Source of the DNA: Halomicrobium zhouii
GTDB lineage: Archaea > Halobacteriota > Halobacteria > Halobacteriales > Haloarculaceae
DNA length: 64,000 nt
Reading direction: 5' to 3'
NCBI RefSeq assembly: GCF_900114435.1
Contig: NZ_FOZK01000006.1
Location: 1 to 64,000 of the forward strand
A program made the translations under genes and the position numbers. Within the stretch, counting starts at the first letter, position 1. Every line of letters starts with the position of its first letter. The notes beneath the pieces are model-generated. The model had not been told where the DNA came from and made no database searches. It worked only from the letters and a program-made list of their open reading frames with translations. Of this stretch, positions 43,389-50,854 are shown piece after piece.

Positions 43389-43733
43389 ATGAGTCCCGAC
43401 GACCCAGTTCACGACGTCGGTACGCTCTCCCTCGACGCGTGCCTCGAGTTGCTGTCGAACCGGCAGCGGCGCGTCATCCTGGAGTTCTTTCTCGATTCGG
43501 AGACGAACCACGCCTCGGTAGACGAACTGATATCCGAGATTATCAACGAAGAGGCGAGTCGCACCGGGGAACGCCCCGGCCACGACGCGGTGGCGTCTAC
43601 CATGTTCCACGTCCATCTCCCGAAGTTCGCCGACGCCAACGTCCTCGAGTACGACACCCGCCACCTCGAAGTCCGATACCGGGGTGATCCCCTGATCGAA
43701 GCGGCCTACGCGAAGATCCAGGAGATCGAATAG
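43389..43733 (+). CDS. DUF7344-type winged-helix protein
   Basis: A 114-residue acidic protein. LDACLELLSNRQRRVILEFF is the hallmark start of the haloarchaeal DUF7344 winged-helix domain. It is followed by a helix HDAVASTMFHVHLPKFADANV and a wing LEYDTRHLEVRYRGD. It is probably a DNA-binding regulator. The target is unknown. It stands alone between a small membrane gene and a broken hydrolase gene. Confidence 0.75.
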   Translation: MSPDDPVHDVGTLSLDACLELLSNRQRRVILEFFLDSETNHASVDELISEIINEEASRTGERPGHDAVASTMFHVHLPKFADANVLEYDTRHLEVRYRGDPLIEAAYAKIQEIE

Positions 43734-43828
43734 CGGCCTCGTTTTCGGACACGACACGGGCCGAAACTGCCGTTCTCGACGCCCGCCGTCGCCTGGTCTT
43801 TATGCCCGCTGCCATCGTACCAGCGAGA

Positions 43829-44588
43829 ATGAACGAATCGTCTCCCGCGACCGTCGAGGCCGACGAGAGTGTCATCGCACCGGGCGTCTCTCGCTTCGGC
43901 ACGAAGCGTGTCAACTGGTACCTCGTCGAGGGCGACGACGGCGTCCTCGTCGTCGACGCGGGCGTCCCCGGTCCACTGGCCGCAACTGCTCTCGGGACTC
44001 GCCGACCGAGGGTACGGTCTCGACGACGTGGCAGCGCTGGTCCTCACCCACGGCCACGCCGACCACGTCGGCTTCGCCGAACGCCTGCGCGAGACCACCA
44101 GCGTTCCAGTGTTCGTCCACGAGGCCGACGTCGGGCTTGCGCAGGGGACCGAGGACGTCTCTGTGGGCGACGCGCTCGTGAATCTCTGGCGACCGGCCGT
44201 GCTGGCGCTCCTGTTCGAACTCGGTCGCAACGGCGGGCTGTCCATCCCGCCGGTCGAGGAGGTCCAGACGTTCGCGGACGGCGACGTCCTCGACCTGCCC
44301 GGGTCGCCGGAAATGATCCACGTCCCGGGGCACTCCGCCGGTTCGTGCGCCCTCTTCCTGCCCGACCGCGACGTCCTCCTCTGTGGCGACGCGCTCGCCA
44401 CGCTCGACCTGACGACCGGCCGCGAGCGCGGCCCCCAGATCATGTCGCTGTTCAACGCCGACGGAGCGCGTGCTCGCGCCTCACTCGACCGACTTGCCGG
44501 TCTCGGCGAAGTGACGCTGCTGCCCGGCCACGGCCGCCCCTGGCGTGGTGAGATGGACGAGGCGGTTCGGCTGGCGCGGAGGCAGTGA
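43829..44588 (+). pseudogene. MBL-fold hydrolase gene with a frameshift
   Basis: The N-terminal part (MNESSPATVEADESV..., NWYLVEGDDGVLVVDAGVPG) reads in one frame from ATG 43829. The rest (HWPQLLSGLADRGYGLDD, LVLTHGHADHVGF with the zinc-binding HxHxDH, then HVPGHSAGSCALFLPD and LLPGHGRPW) reads in the next frame. Removing one base of the CC at 43973-43974 restores a continuous metallo-beta-lactamase protein of about 253 residues. The downstream part shows no further damage, so this is a very recent mutation, a sequencing error, or less likely a programmed shift. Confidence 0.8.
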
Positions 44589-44625
44589 CGAGTTTTGCGA
44601 CGAGCAAACCGCGAGTCGCAAAAAC

Positions 44626-45093
44626 ACGGGCCGAGAGGGAGTGAGCGAACGCGTAGCGTTCGCGAACGTCGATGGGCTCGCGGAGCGAGCCCATCGGAAG
44701 TTGAACCGAGTGGAGACGTTCCTGCTCACTTCGTTGCGCGGGCTGCGACTCCCCGGGTTCAACTCCCTCTTTGGCGTTTCCACTGCTCACTGTCGTTCGC
44801 AGGGAAACGGGCCGAGAGGGAGTTGAACCACGCAAAGACGGTCACCTCGCTTCGCTCGGTGCTGCGTCTTTTCTACTTCAACTCCTCCGGCCGGTTCACT
44901 CACCGCGTCGCTAGCGCTCTGCGGTTCGTTGCACGGGCCGAGAGGGAGTTGAACCGAAGGAAGACCGTCCGGGCGTGCGACCTCGCTGGCGCTCGGCCGT
45001 TCCGGGCTGGGACTTCCAGGGTTCAACTCCCTCTATGGCGTTTCCACTGCTCACTGTCGTTCGCAGGGAAACGGGCCGAGAGGGAGTTGAACC
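44626..45093 (+). repeat. Array of tRNA-Lys 3'-end copies
   Basis: The sequence ACGGGCCGAGAGGGAG, the antisense of the tRNA-Lys 3' end, occurs at 44626, 44807, 44933 and, within the tRNA itself, at 45071. The last three copies extend to ACGGGCCGAGAGGGAGTTGAACC (given here only to show the shared T-arm). A 74-bp segment (44756-44829) recurs at 45020-45093 with one mismatch. It begins with an inverted T-arm (GGTTCAACTCCCTCT) and ends with a direct one, forming a 15-bp inverted repeat around a loop of about 44 bases. Two perfect hairpins (about 44643-44661 and 44671-44695) lie between the first two copies. No protein gene is evident. Confidence 0.85.
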
Positions 45094-45183
45094 CCCGACC
45101 GTCTGGTCACTCCCGCAACCACGCGGATCGAACCCGTGGCCACGTTAAAAGCCAGACGCTCTGCCGAACTGAGCTATCGGCCC
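45072..45183 (-). tRNA. tRNA-Lys (anticodon UUU) with intron
   Basis: On the minus strand the acceptor stem GGGCCGA (45183-45177) pairs with TCGGCCC (45079-45073), followed by discriminator G. The D-arm is TAGCTCAGTTCGGCAGAG. The anticodon stem GTCTGG/CCAGAC encloses the loop C-T-TTT-A-A after a 38-nt intron (45108-45145) is removed at the canonical 37/38 position. The T-arm is GGGGGTTCAACTCCC. The intron holds a CCACG/CGTGG helix, consistent with a bulge-helix-bulge splice site. The intron boundaries could shift by one base because A37 and A38 are identical. Confidence 0.92.
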
Positions 45184-45235
45184 TCGATACAAGTTCGGGG
45201 CAGACGACGCTAAGAGCTTACGGTTACGGACGCGG

Positions 45236-45913
45236 TCACCGGCGGTCGACGCGGTCGGCGAGCAGTTCGCTGGCGAGTTCGCCGGGGTCCTGACCGTCGA
45301 TGGCGGCGCGGCGGCGCAGTTCGCGATAGACGTCGGTGTCGAGGGTGAGCGAGATCTCGCCGAGCGTGATCCCCTCGGCGCGGAGGGCCTGCTCGACGCT
45401 CTGGCCGTCGTTGACGTCGCTGGCGACCGAGCGGACCTGGCGGACGGTCATGTCGTGGTCGAGCAGCGCCCACGCGAGCATGAGGCGGGCCTCGCCGGCG
45501 ACGCGGGCGATGTGCTTGGCGGCGGTGGGGGCGATGTGTCCCATCGCGACGTGGCGCCGGATGGCGTTGGGCAGGTCGTGGACGCGGGACCACTTGCGGA
45601 TGAACGAGACGGTCGCCTCGCCGCCGGCGCGTTCGGCGGCGGCCTTGTACGAGCCCTCACCGCGAACGAGCGCGGCGCAGGCGGCGGCGCCCCGCAGCAT
45701 GTAGACGTTGTCGTCCGCGCCGGCGGTGTTCTCGGAGAACGCTCTGACGGTGTCGGCGGCGAGCTGGAGGCTCTCCGGGTCGTCGGGGTCGAACTCGACG
45801 GCCTCCTCGGCCCGCTGGCCGGTGAGCGTCGGGTCGCCGCGAATGACGGGTTTGCCGACCGGCGACTTCCGGTCCGTCGAGGGAGCCCGTCCGTCGTCGC
45901 CGTCAGCAGTCAT
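45236..45913 (-). CDS. DUF7119-type DNA-binding-like protein
   Basis: A 225-residue protein. Residues about 85-170 resemble a ParB/KorB-type helix-turn-helix module: SYKAAAERAGGEATVSFIRK, then MGHIAPTAAKHIARVAGEAR and TVRQVRSVASDV. The C-terminal end (ISLTLDTDVYRELRRRAAID) looks like a ribbon-helix-helix segment. The layout matches a conserved haloarchaeal family listed as DUF7119 as far as I recall. It is probably a DNA-binding protein. It begins just downstream of tRNA-Lys on the same strand. Confidence 0.75.
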   Translation of the reverse strand: MTADGDDGRAPSTDRKSPVGKPVIRGDPTLTGQRAEEAVEFDPDDPESLQLAADTVRAFSENTAGADDNVYMLRGAAACAALVRGEGSYKAAAERAGGEATVSFIRKWSRVHDLPNAIRRHVAMGHIAPTAAKHIARVAGEARLMLAWALLDHDMTVRQVRSVASDVNDGQSVEQALRAEGITLGEISLTLDTDVYRELRRRAAIDGQDPGELASELLADRVDRR

Positions 45914-46029
45914 TACGAATCAGTTTGGTGGTAGTGCAACAAAAGCGTCCCGTTGCGTGCGCCGGCCGTACACACCCGTTCGCTACTCGACTCCGTGGTC
46001 GTCGGTCGCACCTCGACTCGTCGCTCGGC

Positions 46030-46209
46030 CTAGTCGTCAGCGGCTTCTTCACGGTTCTCCGAGAGGTGCTCCCAGATCTCCGTACAGCCGCACCCGTCCT
46101 CGACGTCGTCGAGATGCCCCCGGTCGACCGACGAGTCCTGCTCGTCGGCTCCCTCGGGGTTGTCTATCGCCGTCTCCTCCGGGTCGTCTGCTCGTTGTTG
46201 TCCGGTCAT
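46030..46209 (-). CDS. Small acidic Cys-containing protein (59 aa)
   Basis: 59 residues, extremely acidic, with a conserved-looking HLDDVEDGCGCTEIWEHLSE segment near the C-terminus. The CGC pair may bind metal or be redox active. The start at 46209 leaves out an arginine-rich in-frame extension. Small haloarchaeal proteins with this DGCGC-TEIWEHLSE tail are known to me as unnamed conserved proteins. The function is unknown. Confidence 0.55.
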   Translation of the reverse strand: MTGQQRADDPEETAIDNPEGADEQDSSVDRGHLDDVEDGCGCTEIWEHLSENREEAADD

Positions 46210-46480
46210 CGTTGCGTTCCGTTCCGCGCGACCACGCGTCGCGTCGGTTGGCGTGTTTCTGTCAAAGACCCTTACCCCCATAAACCCGCTCTCACCTGTA
46301 AGGTCTACCCGCACTCCCGTGTGCCGGCAATCGATGCAGGTATCTTGTACGGGATCCGACACGAGGTGTTCGGTGATACCACCACGCATGCACCGCCGTA
46401 CGTGAGGGTGATCGTCTACCTCCCGGCGAAACTTGGGACCGCCGACGGAGTAACGTATCCGGAGAGTGTAATGATATCTA

Positions 46481-46822
46481 ATGACGACGGACGTTCACCA
46501 GCTCGACGACGGCGCCTGGGTCAGTGTCAACGACTCGCGGGAGGTGAACGTGAGCAACCTGTGGCTACTGGCACGGAGCGACTTCTGCGGCTGTGAACCG
46601 ACGGATTTCCTCGCCGAGGGGTTCGTCGAGGTGGGCGTCGACTACCCGAACGTCGAGGCGCGCATGGCCGGTCGCTGCATCGCCTGTGGAACCGAGGGCG
46701 TGACGGATTGGCTCCAGGTGGGGCGCGTCATCGACCCCGAAACCGGTGAGTTCTACGGTATCGACCCCGACAGCGTCCACGTACCGGACAAGCGCCGACG
46801 CCTCGCCCGTCCGCAGGAATAG
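46481..46822 (+). CDS. Haloarchaeal protein with paired Cys motifs (113 aa)
   Basis: A 113-residue soluble protein. Cysteines occur as FCGCEPTDF and GRCIACGTEGVTDWL, which together could bind one zinc or iron. The C-terminus VIDPETGEFYGIDPDSVHVP is well formed. The start codon follows a TATA-like TAATGATATC. It lies 87 bp upstream of the siroheme reductase gene on the same strand, so a link to nitrite or sulfite assimilation is possible but not shown. Confidence 0.65.
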   Translation: MTTDVHQLDDGAWVSVNDSREVNVSNLWLLARSDFCGCEPTDFLAEGFVEVGVDYPNVEARMAGRCIACGTEGVTDWLQVGRVIDPETGEFYGIDPDSVHVPDKRRRLARPQE

Positions 46823-46909
46823 GCAACAAGTTCCTATTGTGGGGAGAGGTGGGGACCTTTGACGCCAAGGAGTGTGGTATATGGGTGTGGCTCTAGGCAC
46901 TGTACACGA

Positions 46910-48685
46910 ATGCCCACGAAAGTCGAGAACTGGAAAGACGAGGTGTACGGGAACGAAATCCGTGACCACCTCATGGAGTTCGCGGAGCAGGGCTGGGAGT
47001 CGATCCCCGAGGACGAGCAGGACGCCTGGTTCGAGCGCTTCAAGTGGTGGGGGCTGTACCACCAGCGCTCCGGCCAGGAGAGCTACTTCATGATGCGCAT
47101 CGGGACGCCCAACGGCGTCATCGAGCCCGGTCAGCTGGAGGTCATCGCGGAGGTCGCCGACGAGTACGCCCGCGGCCCCGCCGAGAACCCCGAGTTCGGG
47201 GACGCCTACTGTGACTGGACGACGCGCCAGTCCATCCAGCTCCACTGGATCAAACTCGAGGACATTCCGGAGATCTTCGACAAGCTCGAATCCGTCGGCC
47301 TCGGGACCCAGCAGGCCTGCGGTGATTCCTGGCGGAACATCGTCGGCTGTCCCGTCGCCGGCAAGGACAAGCACGAGCACATCGACGCCTGGCCCGTCGC
47401 CGAGGAGCTCCACGAGACGTTCAAGGGCAACGACGAGTACTCGAACCTCCCGCGCAAGTGGAAAGTCGCCGTCACCGGCTGTGACCAGGGCTGTGGCCAG
47501 GGCGACATCAACGACCTCGCGTACGAACCGGCCACGAAGGAAGTCGACGGCGAGGAGCAGCTGGGCTTCAACGTCCGCGTCGGCGGCGGCCTCTCCCGCA
47601 AGGAGCCCCGCTTCTCCCGCTCGCTCGACGTCTGGGTGCCGCCGGAACAGGCCGCCGACATCGGCGCCGGCATGTCCGCGCTCTTCCGCGAGTACGGCGA
47701 CCGGGACGACCGCTTCAACGCCCGCATCAAGTTCCTCGTCGACGAGTGGGGCACCGAGAAGATGCGCGACGTGCTCCAGGAGGAGTTCGTCGACTTCGAG
47801 CTCCCCTCCGCCGGCGAGAACATGCGCGAGAGCTACACGTACAACGCCGGCGGCGACGAACACGGCGACCACGTGGGCGTCCACGAACAGCCCGACGGCA
47901 ACTACTACGTCGGCCTGAACGTGCTAGTGGGTCGGATGGGCGTCGACGACGTGTACGAACTCGCCGACCTCGCCGACGAGTACGGCTCCGGTGAGGTCCG
48001 CCTCACCCAGCGCCAGAACGTCATCGTCACGGACGTCGAGGAAGACCGGCTCGACGCCTTCCTCGACGAACCGCTGCTGGAGAACTACGAACCGGACCCG
48101 CACCCGTTCATGCGCGGCTCCATCGCCTGCACGGGCACCGAGTTCTGTTCGCTCTCCATCGTCGAGACGAAGAACCGGCAGGTCCGCTACGCCCGCTGGC
48201 TCAAGGACAACGTCGACGTCCCCGACGGCGTCGAGGACTTCCACATCCACCTCTCGGGCTGTACCGCCTCTTGCGCCCAGCCGCAAATCGCCGACATCAG
48301 TCTTCGAGGGATGAAGACCCGCAAGGACGGCGAACCGGTCGAGGCCCTCGACATCGGCCTCGGCGGCGGCCTCGGGGAGAACCCCCACTTCGCCGACTGG
48401 GTCGAGATGCGCGTCCCCGCCGACGAGGTGCCGGGCTACATCGAGAACCTGCTGGCCACCTTCGAGGACGAGCGCGAGGAGGGCCAGACGTTCCGCGAGT
48501 TCATCGCCGAGCGCGAGGAGGAGGAACTCCAGGAACTGGCCGAAGCGGAGGAGACCGACTACGAGGACCCGTACATGCACAACACGAAGATGACGTGGTA
48601 CCCCTACGTCGAGGACGACGACATGCAGTCTTCGCCCGCGCCGACCGACGGCGAGGGCCAGCCGCTCCAGCCCGCGGACGACTAG
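46910..48685 (+). CDS. Ferredoxin-dependent nitrite/sulfite reductase
   Basis: A 591-residue siroheme/[4Fe-4S] reductase with duplicated ferredoxin-like and siroheme halves. The cluster ligands are C407 and C413 (CTGTEFC, Cx5C) and C451 and C455 (CTASC, Cx3C). The siroheme-binding segment around VRLTQRQNVIVTDV and the parallel first-half ATRQSIQLHW-like TTRQSIQLHW are visible. It reduces nitrite to ammonia or sulfite to sulfide with six electrons, usually from ferredoxin. Haloarchaeal assimilatory nitrite reductases have this length. Sulfite as substrate cannot be excluded. The start at 46910 drops a short upstream extension. No nitrate reductase gene is present nearby. Confidence 0.88.
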   Translation: MPTKVENWKDEVYGNEIRDHLMEFAEQGWESIPEDEQDAWFERFKWWGLYHQRSGQESYFMMRIGTPNGVIEPGQLEVIAEVADEYARGPAENPEFGDAYCDWTTRQSIQLHWIKLEDIPEIFDKLESVGLGTQQACGDSWRNIVGCPVAGKDKHEHIDAWPVAEELHETFKGNDEYSNLPRKWKVAVTGCDQGCGQGDINDLAYEPATKEVDGEEQLGFNVRVGGGLSRKEPRFSRSLDVWVPPEQAADIGAGMSALFREYGDRDDRFNARIKFLVDEWGTEKMRDVLQEEFVDFELPSAGENMRESYTYNAGGDEHGDHVGVHEQPDGNYYVGLNVLVGRMGVDDVYELADLADEYGSGEVRLTQRQNVIVTDVEEDRLDAFLDEPLLENYEPDPHPFMRGSIACTGTEFCSLSIVETKNRQVRYARWLKDNVDVPDGVEDFHIHLSGCTASCAQPQIADISLRGMKTRKDGEPVEALDIGLGGGLGENPHFADWVEMRVPADEVPGYIENLLATFEDEREEGQTFREFIAEREEEELQELAEAEETDYEDPYMHNTKMTWYPYVEDDDMQSSPAPTDGEGQPLQPADD

Positions 48686-48734
48686 CTGTCTTTCGTTTTC
48701 CGTTCGGGATCGATTTTCACGACGAACTCCTTCG

Positions 48735-48989
48735 TCACTCCCGGTCGTCGGCCAGCCAGCGCGGTTCGAACAGTTTCACGACCCGCTTCGGTCGATGTGA
48801 GACGCCGTATCGGAGCGTGTAGAGCGCGAAGCCGTACGATACCAGGGCGATGAGCGAGTGGAGCCACGCGAGAGGCTCCTGCGGCCCACCGATGTTCCAC
48901 AGAGCGAGCCATACGGTCCCGATTGCGATCCAGAACCCTCCGACCAGCAGACTCCAGACGGGATGGTCGTCGGAGAGACACGTCTTCAT
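48735..48989 (-). CDS. Small membrane protein (84 aa)
   Basis: 84 residues with two hydrophobic segments (WSLLVGGFWIAIGTVWLALWN and LAWLHSLIALVSYGFALYTLRYG), then a basic tail HRPKRVVKLFEPRW. It looks like a genuine small integral membrane protein, although I cannot assign a family. It is convergent with the siroheme reductase gene, 49 bp away. Confidence 0.6.
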   Translation of the reverse strand: MKTCLSDDHPVWSLLVGGFWIAIGTVWLALWNIGGPQEPLAWLHSLIALVSYGFALYTLRYGVSHRPKRVVKLFEPRWLADDRE

Positions 48990-49090
48990 CGGATAAAATA
49001 CGGTTCCCGACGTTACTGTAAAAACGTTGCCACTGTCCCCCTCCCCGAGAACGGTTACTTAAGTTTCGAGGTGTCCAACACCGACCCAAC

Positions 49091-49378
49091 ATGGCAGACC
49101 GCATCCTGAAGGCCAACGCCTACACGACCTTCGACCTGCTCGACGGCGTCGTCGAGGGCCACGGCTTCACCGAGGAGGCCTTCGCCATCCTGAACGTCAC
49201 CACGGACAGCCGCGACGACCCGGAGTTCGTCGAACTCCAGGTCGAGATGGACAACACCGACCTCGACGAGGTCCGGCCCCACGCCGACAAGCTCTCGCTG
49301 TCGGCCGACCAGGCCCGCGAGATGGCCGACGAACTGGAGAAGTACGCCGGCCGGGTCGAGGCAGCGGCGGAGGAGTGA
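49091..49378 (+). CDS. DUF6360-type acidic protein
   Basis: A 95-residue acidic protein: MADRILKANAYTTFDLLDGV at the start, then VELQVEMDNTDLDEVRPHAD and a C-terminal helix REMADELEKYAGRVEAA. It matches, from memory, the haloarchaeal DUF6360 family. A TATA-like GGTTACTTAAG precedes the start at about 25-35 nt. The function is unknown. Confidence 0.7.
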   Translation: MADRILKANAYTTFDLLDGVVEGHGFTEEAFAILNVTTDSRDDPEFVELQVEMDNTDLDEVRPHADKLSLSADQAREMADELEKYAGRVEAAAEE

Positions 49379-49391
49379 CCGGCGGGTCGGC

Positions 49392-49829
49392 TCACTCGAG
49401 CATCGCGGACCCGAAGCGACTGGTCAGCGCGGCCACGGCGACGGCGGCCGTCGTCAGGTGCATCGCGGCGAGGGTGATCGCACCCGCCGCGGTTCCGCCC
49501 GGCATCGCGGGGACGAAGAGCGCGTCGGGGATCCACGAGAGGACCAGGACGACTGCCGCCAGGAGCGTGAACGTCCGGTCAGGATCGGCGACGAACCGGT
49601 CGAGCAGTGCGTAGACGACCGTCGCACCGACGACGCCGACGGTGGTGAACAACAGCACCGGGCCGTACGAGAGGGGATCGAGGGTCGGTGCGACGCCGGC
49701 GGTTATCGCGGCGACCGTGATCACGACGTTGACGACGTCTGCGACGAGGACGGCGACCAGGCCACGCTTGGCGAGCGTTCCGAGCGCGACGTGCTGGTGG
49801 TCCGGTGTGGCGGCGGTCTCCGTGCTCAT
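49392..49829 (-). CDS. DUF6069-like four-helix membrane protein
   Basis: A 145-residue protein with four hydrophobic segments (GLVAVLVADVVNVVITVAAI, YGPVLLFTTVGVVGATVVYALL, FTLLAAVVLVLSWIPDALFV, AAGAITLAAMHLTTAAVAVAAL). The pattern, including LDRFVADPDRTFTLLA, resembles the DUF6069 family. The start at 49829 (MSTETAATPDHQHV) omits a less plausible extension. It is convergent with the DUF6360 gene. Function unknown. Confidence 0.65.
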   Translation of the reverse strand: MSTETAATPDHQHVALGTLAKRGLVAVLVADVVNVVITVAAITAGVAPTLDPLSYGPVLLFTTVGVVGATVVYALLDRFVADPDRTFTLLAAVVLVLSWIPDALFVPAMPGGTAAGAITLAAMHLTTAAVAVAALTSRFGSAMLE

Positions 49830-49915
49830 GTGTGAACAGTCGACTGGTTGATATTTGAATGTACGCCCGAACGGCGAGCTAGCGTTTATCAGTGAAGACG
49901 GGACCAGCACTCGTC

Positions 49916-50395
49916 ATGTCCGACGGTGGTGACTGGGAGAGTGAACGGATGGAAGCCACCTACGCCGAGGCGCGTGCCGTCCTCGACGCCCAGAACGACA
50001 CGATGGGCGACATCGACAGCAAGGCGATGCGGACGGTGCGGTTCAACGTCCTCCTCGTCGGCGTCCTGATCGCTGCCGCTCGATTCGCTGGTTCCAGCGT
50101 TTTCAATCCTGCACTCTTGCACCTGTCTGTAGGTTGCCTCGTGCTCTCGGCGATTCTCGGCATCGTCACGTACAACGAATCAGATCTGTTCGTTGGACCA
50201 CAGGGCTCCTACGTCGAACGCCTCGCTCACGGCGGACCGACCGATTCTCGGTGGGATCGGCACCTTCTCGAAACGTTCGGTGGAATGATCTCCGAAAACT
50301 CCGACGACATCGACTGGAACTCCGGTCTCCTCACCACGACACAGGGAACGCTCATCGTCGGTATCGTTTCGGGTGTCCTCGCCGTACTTATTTAA
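49916..50395 (+). CDS. Three-segment membrane protein, effector-like architecture
   Basis: A 159-residue protein with a cytoplasmic N-terminal helix (EATYAEARAVLDAQNDTMGDI), an (I)DSKA element just before the first membrane segment (FNVLLVGVLIAAARFAG), a second segment (LLHLSVGCLVLSAILGIVTY), a soluble loop of about 50 residues, and a C-terminal segment (GTLIVGIVSGVLAVLI). The order of helix, D-K-A element and paired membrane helices recalls SLATT/PycTM-type pore effectors, but I see no decisive motif. The TATA-like GCGTTTATCA (about 49880) and the ATG at 49916 fit a short leader. A 35-codon gene follows. Confidence 0.6.
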   Translation: MSDGGDWESERMEATYAEARAVLDAQNDTMGDIDSKAMRTVRFNVLLVGVLIAAARFAGSSVFNPALLHLSVGCLVLSAILGIVTYNESDLFVGPQGSYVERLAHGGPTDSRWDRHLLETFGGMISENSDDIDWNSGLLTTTQGTLIVGIVSGVLAVLI

Positions 50396-50400
50396 GAGAG
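50389..50400 (+). promoter_or_regulatory. TATA box of the 35-codon gene
   Basis: CTTATTTAAGAG overlaps the stop codon of the preceding membrane-protein gene and ends about 18 nt before the ATG at 50419, a good TATA match at leaderless distance. It indicates that the tiny gene downstream is transcribed on its own. Confidence 0.5.
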
Positions 50401-50418
50401 GACGGCCAATTTCGCTGT

Positions 50419-50526
50419 ATGAGCGCAGACGCCCGCGAAAAAGCCAGGAAGAACGGACTCCGGAGCGGGAAGGGCCGTCGTCTCCTCTCACGCCTTCTCG
50501 GGCGCGTGGACGACGAGGACGAGTAA
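50419..50526 (+). CDS. 35-residue highly charged protein
   Basis: The ORF has a basic centre (REKARKNGLRSGKGRRLLSR) and an acidic tail (GRVDDEDE), opposite charge ends that suit RNA, membrane-surface or protein binding. Support comes from a leaderless-spaced TATA box and from haloarchaeal codon use. It lies 23 bp after the stop of the membrane protein gene, so it could be its antagonist or regulator, or unrelated. Too short to assign a family. Confidence 0.5.
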   Translation: MSADAREKARKNGLRSGKGRRLLSRLLGRVDDEDE

Positions 50527-50539
50527 CAGCGGTTTCTCT

Positions 50540-50850
50540 TCACTTTCCATTCGCCCACGAACGTTGTGGACCCCAGTTCACATTGTCGCCGAATTACTGT
50601 TAGACCCCTTGCTGTGACTGTCAGTAGGAGAATTCGCCCGCCCGATTGTCGAGTATCTTCAGGTTACTGTACCCCTCCTGGCATTCGTCGGAGCGGAGGA
50701 TGTCTTCGAGACCCCGCAGACCGAAATTGGAACTCTCTATCACGACCGAAATGTACTCCAGTCTTCGCTCCTCGTCTACGTCGCCGTCGGGTGGACTATC
50801 ACGTTGCTCGTCATCGGCATCGTGGTCGTCACTCCGTTCAGCCGAACGCC
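50540..50850 (+). pseudogene. Remnant of a membrane protein gene
   Basis: One frame, interrupted by a TGA at 50615, reads HIVAELLLDPLL before the stop. After it come GEFARPIVEYLQVTVPLLAF, then VFETPQTEIGTLYHDRN and SSLLVYVAVGWTITLLVIGI, a coherent membrane-protein C-terminal half with one or two membrane helices. No start codon is available after the stop, and the 3' end dissolves into the hairpin cascade. Best read as a decayed gene. The original family is unknown. Confidence 0.35.
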
Positions 50851-50854
50851 GACA

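Noticed and set aside
44585-45100. CRISPR array, because of spaced repeats at 44626-45093
   Set aside because: The spacing is irregular (181, 126, 138 bp), the repeats match the tRNA-Lys 3' end, and no cas genes are present. It is a tRNA-derived repeat set.
46885-46905. CTCTAGGCACTGTAC upstream of the nitrite/sulfite reductase as a possible iron operator
   Set aside because: Only one half-site (TAGGC) matches. The second arm GCCTA is missing, so it does not meet the palindrome pattern.
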